Below, piece after piece: positions 60,025 through 64,000 of a stretch of DNA of 64,000 nucleotides (positions are counted from its first letter, which is position 1; the number at the start of each line of letters is the position of its first letter). A program made the position numbers and the translations under genes. The notes under the pieces were generated by a model. That model did not search any database. It was not told the origin of the DNA and was given only the letters and a program-made list of their open reading frames with translations. Location of the stretch: assembly GCA_025267735.1 (NCBI GenBank), contig CM046307.1, positions 54,679,395 to 54,743,394 of the forward strand. The letters run 5' to 3'. The stretch comes from Mactra quadrangularis. Its lineage: Eukaryota; Mollusca; Bivalvia; Venerida; Mactridae.

Positions 60025-62490
60025 AACAAGAGCTGTCAGAGGAGACAGCATGCTCGACTTAGTAAGTGTTTGTCACAGGAGATGTGGTTGATGATAAGGA
60101 ACATACATATTTTAAAATTTGAAAATATAACTGTAACAAATTCAAAGAAAAAAAAAAGAAAAAAATAGAAAACTATAAGTTCAAGGGGGATAACTCTGAA
60201 AAAAATGTATAAGGAGTTATGAATCTTGTCACATGAGATGTGGCAGTGATTCATTTTGCCGTGCGTCCTGCGTCAGAGACGCAAACTTTTTACCGAGGAC
60301 GCAATGAATTCAAAGTATGTGCGTCCTTAGGACGCAAAATCTTTCATGAACATCTAGTTTTCCTGTTTAAAGTGTCAACTTCATTATGAAAAAGTGTGAA
60401 AATGCTTATTTGAAGGATGAGCCGAGAGGGCGATTCCGGCGAAAAAGTCGCCCTTTCCGTTAAAATTTCGCTCTATTAGCACATCAAAGCGAAAACGAAG
60501 TCGCCGACATTTTCGGAAAATAAATGAAACAAATTATGACCCAGATTATGACAGTCCTCAAGACATCGATTTAACAACAGATGGAGCGTTTCTTACATCT
60601 AAATTTCTTACGTAATCAACCTATCAACTATGCAGGAGTTGTGCTGTTAGTACACACGCCATAAAAGCCGATAATTAGTGACTCCTTTGTATATCAATGC
60701 CCCCTTAGTATATTAACACCTTTAAGATCAACCAGCGTCCGCTTAAAAATCGATTACCGGTAAGCTATATGTCAGCCCGACAAGTTTGATATCGTAATTA
60801 AATGATTGAAATTATTAAGCATGTGTCAAACTGTGATATAACAATAATATAAGTAGATATAGCTTTTTGGACGCTTGCCGTTAAATTGATAATTGTATTA
60901 AATTATGAGCAAGTTGTGAGACAGTCAGAAAAGAATTGGCAGTTTGCCAATGATTGCATATGTTTTCGAGACCTACGCTATCGTCAATCAAATGAAGCAT
61001 GGTTAAATCTAATTTAATAATCTTATTATTTTGATTTTAACTTCTTTAGTTAAGCAATAGATAACGGGGAAATACCCTCAATTTTTCGATTTCAAGAATA
61101 AACACCGGTTGGTTCAAGTGAATTTATGAAAATAGTCGTAGTATTCGTCGCGTAATCTACCCGCTTGCAGACTCTAAAAAATCAATAATAAGCGTACATT
61201 GCTGCATAATATGTTATATTTAAGAAAATGTATGTTCAGTAAACCTAATTAAATAATCAAATGAAAAATATTTAAACAAAGAAGGGTCAAAAACGAGTAC
61301 ACTGAAAACACATTTTCCAAAAAATGGTCGTATATGCATTTTAATCTCTTTTGATGAACATAATACTAGCAAGTAAAGATGCTTAACCAAAAAGAAGATC
61401 GTTTAATTGTAATGAAAATTAGATAATTTAAGTTTACAATTCAATACAATACAATACAAAATCAATGTGTTCTGTGAATTGTGTGTAAAACATAAAACAA
61501 ATAACTCAGTAACCAAACATCAAGGGAGCATTTAATAAACTACTTGCGAATTACAGCAGACGTATCATTTACTAAATGTAATAGTTATATGTTTTAACCC
61601 TTCAAGTGATTTCGCTACACTAATTTGCTAATTAAGTCACAGACGGATGCATTCATTTGCATTATACAATGATATTAAGTAACTGCCGATTGTTTCAAAA
61701 TCATGCATCATTTGAAGGACATGTTTCAGTGAACAAAATCTTGGGACTCATTGTCGTTTGGGAGGGACTCATTGTTTCAAAATATGTGAGTCCCATGGAC
61801 TCATGTTTTCCAGGTTCAAAATGAATCACTGTGTGGTTGATAATAAGGAACATATATCTAAAGTTTGAAGTCAATACTTGAAGAAAAAAACAGTTGCAGT
61901 AAAAAAAACATTTTTTAAAAGAAAACTCTAATTTCAAGGGGAGATTATTCTGAAAAAATATATTTGGAACCTTGTCACATGAGATGTGGTTGATAATAAG
62001 GATCATATATCTAAAGTCAATACCTAAAGAAATAAAACAGTTGCAGTAAAAACAAATATTTATTAAAGAAAACTATAAGTTCAAGGGGGATAACTTTGAA
62101 AATAATGTATACGGAGTTATGAACCTTGTCACATGAGATGTGGTAGATAGAAAGGAACATATATTTAAAGTTTGAAATTAATATCTTAAGAAATTACAAA
62201 GATACAGAAGAAAGTATTTTACTGCACAAAAACTTTAATCTGTGCACAAAAACTTCAATCAGTTCAAGGAGAGATAATTCTTTAAAAAATGTGTTTGGAG
62301 TTATGGACCTTGTCACATGAGATGTGGTTGATAGTAAGGAATATATATTTAAAGTTTGAAGTTAATATCTTAAGAAATAACAAAGATATAGAAGAAAGTA
62401 TTTTACTGCACAAAAACTTTAATCAGAATTTGGACACGGACGCCGGGGCGAGTAGGAGAGCTCTACATTACTTCGTAAAGTCGAGCTAAA
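60025..62490. mobile_element. Composite repeat with internal tandem array
   Basis: Starts ACAACAAGAGCTGTCAG and ends GTCGAGCTAAAAA, like 5874-6333. Inside are about five copies of a 150-180-bp unit with GTCACATGAGATGTGGTTGA, ATAAGGAACATATAT and CAAGGGGGATAACT. The array is split by the element at 60244-61831. No coding sequence. Confidence 0.8.
60244..61831. mobile_element. Nonautonomous DNA transposon inserted in the tandem array (1588 bp)
   Basis: Perfect 15-bp inverted ends CAGTGATTCATTTTG are flanked by a 5-bp repeat TGTGG (60239-60243 and 61832-61836) that restores the interrupted array unit when one copy is removed. Inside each end, short words repeat: GCGTCC and GGACGC on the left, GGGACTCA and GGACTCA on the right. 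No open frame with transposase features. Superfamily not determined. Confidence 0.8.
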
Positions 62491-64000
62491 AATAAGTGAA
62501 GAACTTCAGATGATTTGACTGTATGGAAACCATGTACTCTTAACATTTCTATTTCCAGATATTTTATGGGAGTTTGTAGTGATAACATTTTTTATCAAAC
62601 ATGTTTCAATCGAAATTTTGGCACAAGATATTACGATCCCTACATAAATTAAATTTTCATTAGTAGTGTGGCTCGTTTTCAGTGGTAATTAAGCTGAAAA
62701 TGTTCTTTCATTTTTTCCCCAAAAATTGATTGCGATCCAACGATTTTGGACGTGATGAATATTCATACTCGATTTTATGGTCAAGATCGCGAATATCCGA
62801 GGACTCGGATACTCGCAGCAGCCCTAAATATTACAAATAAATTTATATAATACTAAGTAGAAGAATTTACTACTAATATGACTCAGGGCCCAATTTTGGA
62901 TCTGGCAACTCCTTACTGCTAATAAAATTTCAGTAAAACATTTAATTGGTTGTTCAGTTGAACAACCTCTTGTTCAAACTTAATGTCAAGACCTAATTGG
63001 TCCTAAGGCCCTTGATACTAAAAGCCCAGGATTCTTGGCCATCTTTACTAAACAGGACTGAAGGGTTAAGTACAACCAATTGAATATTTTATATCAAACA
63101 ATAATCCAGAAGGAACAACTTATAGCAAACATCAAAAGCCATGCTTTATTTCAAAATAAATCATAAGCATATAGAAATAACAGTACAATATATACAGATA
63201 TTGTAAATAAAAACTTTATTGATACAGAAATGTGAAAACTTGTACAATGGTCACTCACTAAATAATCATTTTTCATATAACCCTAAAAATACTGACACTA
63301 AATTCTCTATTAAACTCCAAAAGGGGGTGTTTATAATAATACAAAAATGGTGAAATTACATTTTTAAATGACAAATTTTTTTGACTATTGCTCTTATTCA
63401 GAATGAAATTGTATTAAAATTGAGATAATTCAGGTATGTTTTTTTTCCCCAAAAATGGGCCGTGGTGTGGCATTTTTTTAGGGGAAGAGCATTTAATAGA
63501 GAACATATTACAGTATTTTTTGCACATTTTCATCAGTCTTCACATTAAATTTTTACAAGTGCTAGCCTGGTTTATTAAGAGGTCCACATGGAAGATTGGA
63601 TTTATCCAAATGTGTAGCCTCGTTAAATAAAGTCTTTATTATTATTATTATTATGTTTAATAGTATTAATGAGAAAAATTATCAACTAGCCTGATTATAT
63701 ATAGTTAGTTATTTCTACTAGTTCAAATCCAATTTTAATTTTTACTAGACCCAGGTTTAGGGCTATGAGGATTGTGGAAAGTAATGTTACTCTGTCAGTG
63801 AATATAATCTTAGGTATTGAAAACAAAGGAATATGTTTCCCCCAATTTCAGCTTTGTCGCTATTTTCCCCTAAAAAGGGGCCCTGCCATGTTTTCCCTTT
63901 AAGTGAAAATAAATGCTGTACATACAATATCTTAGCAGAAGAAAAACACAAGTTATGAATGTTTCAAACAGTTTTACTTCAAATTCCCGAGGAGACAAAA
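62491..64000. other. Right edge, no gene recognised
   Basis: Contains CTAGCCTG-bearing MITE fragments at about 63530-63790 and an ATT microsatellite at about 63630-63652. Otherwise nothing supportable is seen. Confidence 0.4.

Overview
The window is AT-rich animal nuclear DNA with intron-split genes, GT-AG splice sites and a heavy load of short interspersed repeats and MITE-like elements. The repeat types (tRNA-derived SINEs, dispersed repeats ending in a GTCGAGCTAAAA motif, palindromic MITEs, minisatellites) and the protein sequences suggest a bivalve mollusc. The species assignment is an inference and was not tested by any search. There is no sign of bacterial operons, CRISPR arrays or rRNA.

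Three protein-coding genes can be assembled exon by exon. (1) A minus-strand gene starts at 26529 and runs leftwards through at least 20 exons to 2573, probably leaving the window or ending in its first 2.5 kb. It encodes a secretory-pathway protein of at least 834 residues built from several thioredoxin-like folds, of which only one keeps a CXXC motif. (2) A plus-strand gene with six coding exons (34396-39708) is a complete tafazzin, the mitochondrial cardiolipin-remodelling acyltransferase, predicted at 265 residues. (3) A minus-strand gene enters from the right. Its last three coding exons (58657-56866) encode the C-terminal 158 residues of a vasculin/GPBP1-family protein. These genes have unrelated roles and no functional cluster is apparent.

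The rest is introns and intergenic DNA. 0-2.5 kb: a 29-bp minisatellite with a 203-bp higher-order period, plus simple repeats. 2.5-26.5 kb: introns of gene 1 carrying SINEs, a Mutator-like MITE family, a pogo-like MITE, a foldback element and a nested transposon stack (23.6-25.8 kb). 26.6-34.3 kb: intergenic DNA with a broken LINE, a 32-bp minisatellite and two MITEs. 34.4-39.7 kb: tafazzin, with a 35-bp minisatellite in intron 1 and a CAT microsatellite in intron 3. 39.9-43 kb: palindromic and hAT-like MITEs, including a second nested pair. 43-56.8 kb: sparse A-rich DNA that may partly be vasculin 3' UTR, with a dead Tc1-like transposon at 54.5-55.7 kb. 59-64 kb: a composite repeat with an internal tandem array and an inserted 1.6-kb element.

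I found no new multi-gene system. The most interesting signals are structural: repeated independent nesting of one MITE family inside another, a three-layer transposon stack, higher-order minisatellites, a duplicated splice-donor segment in tafazzin exon 2, and the redox-degenerate multi-thioredoxin protein.
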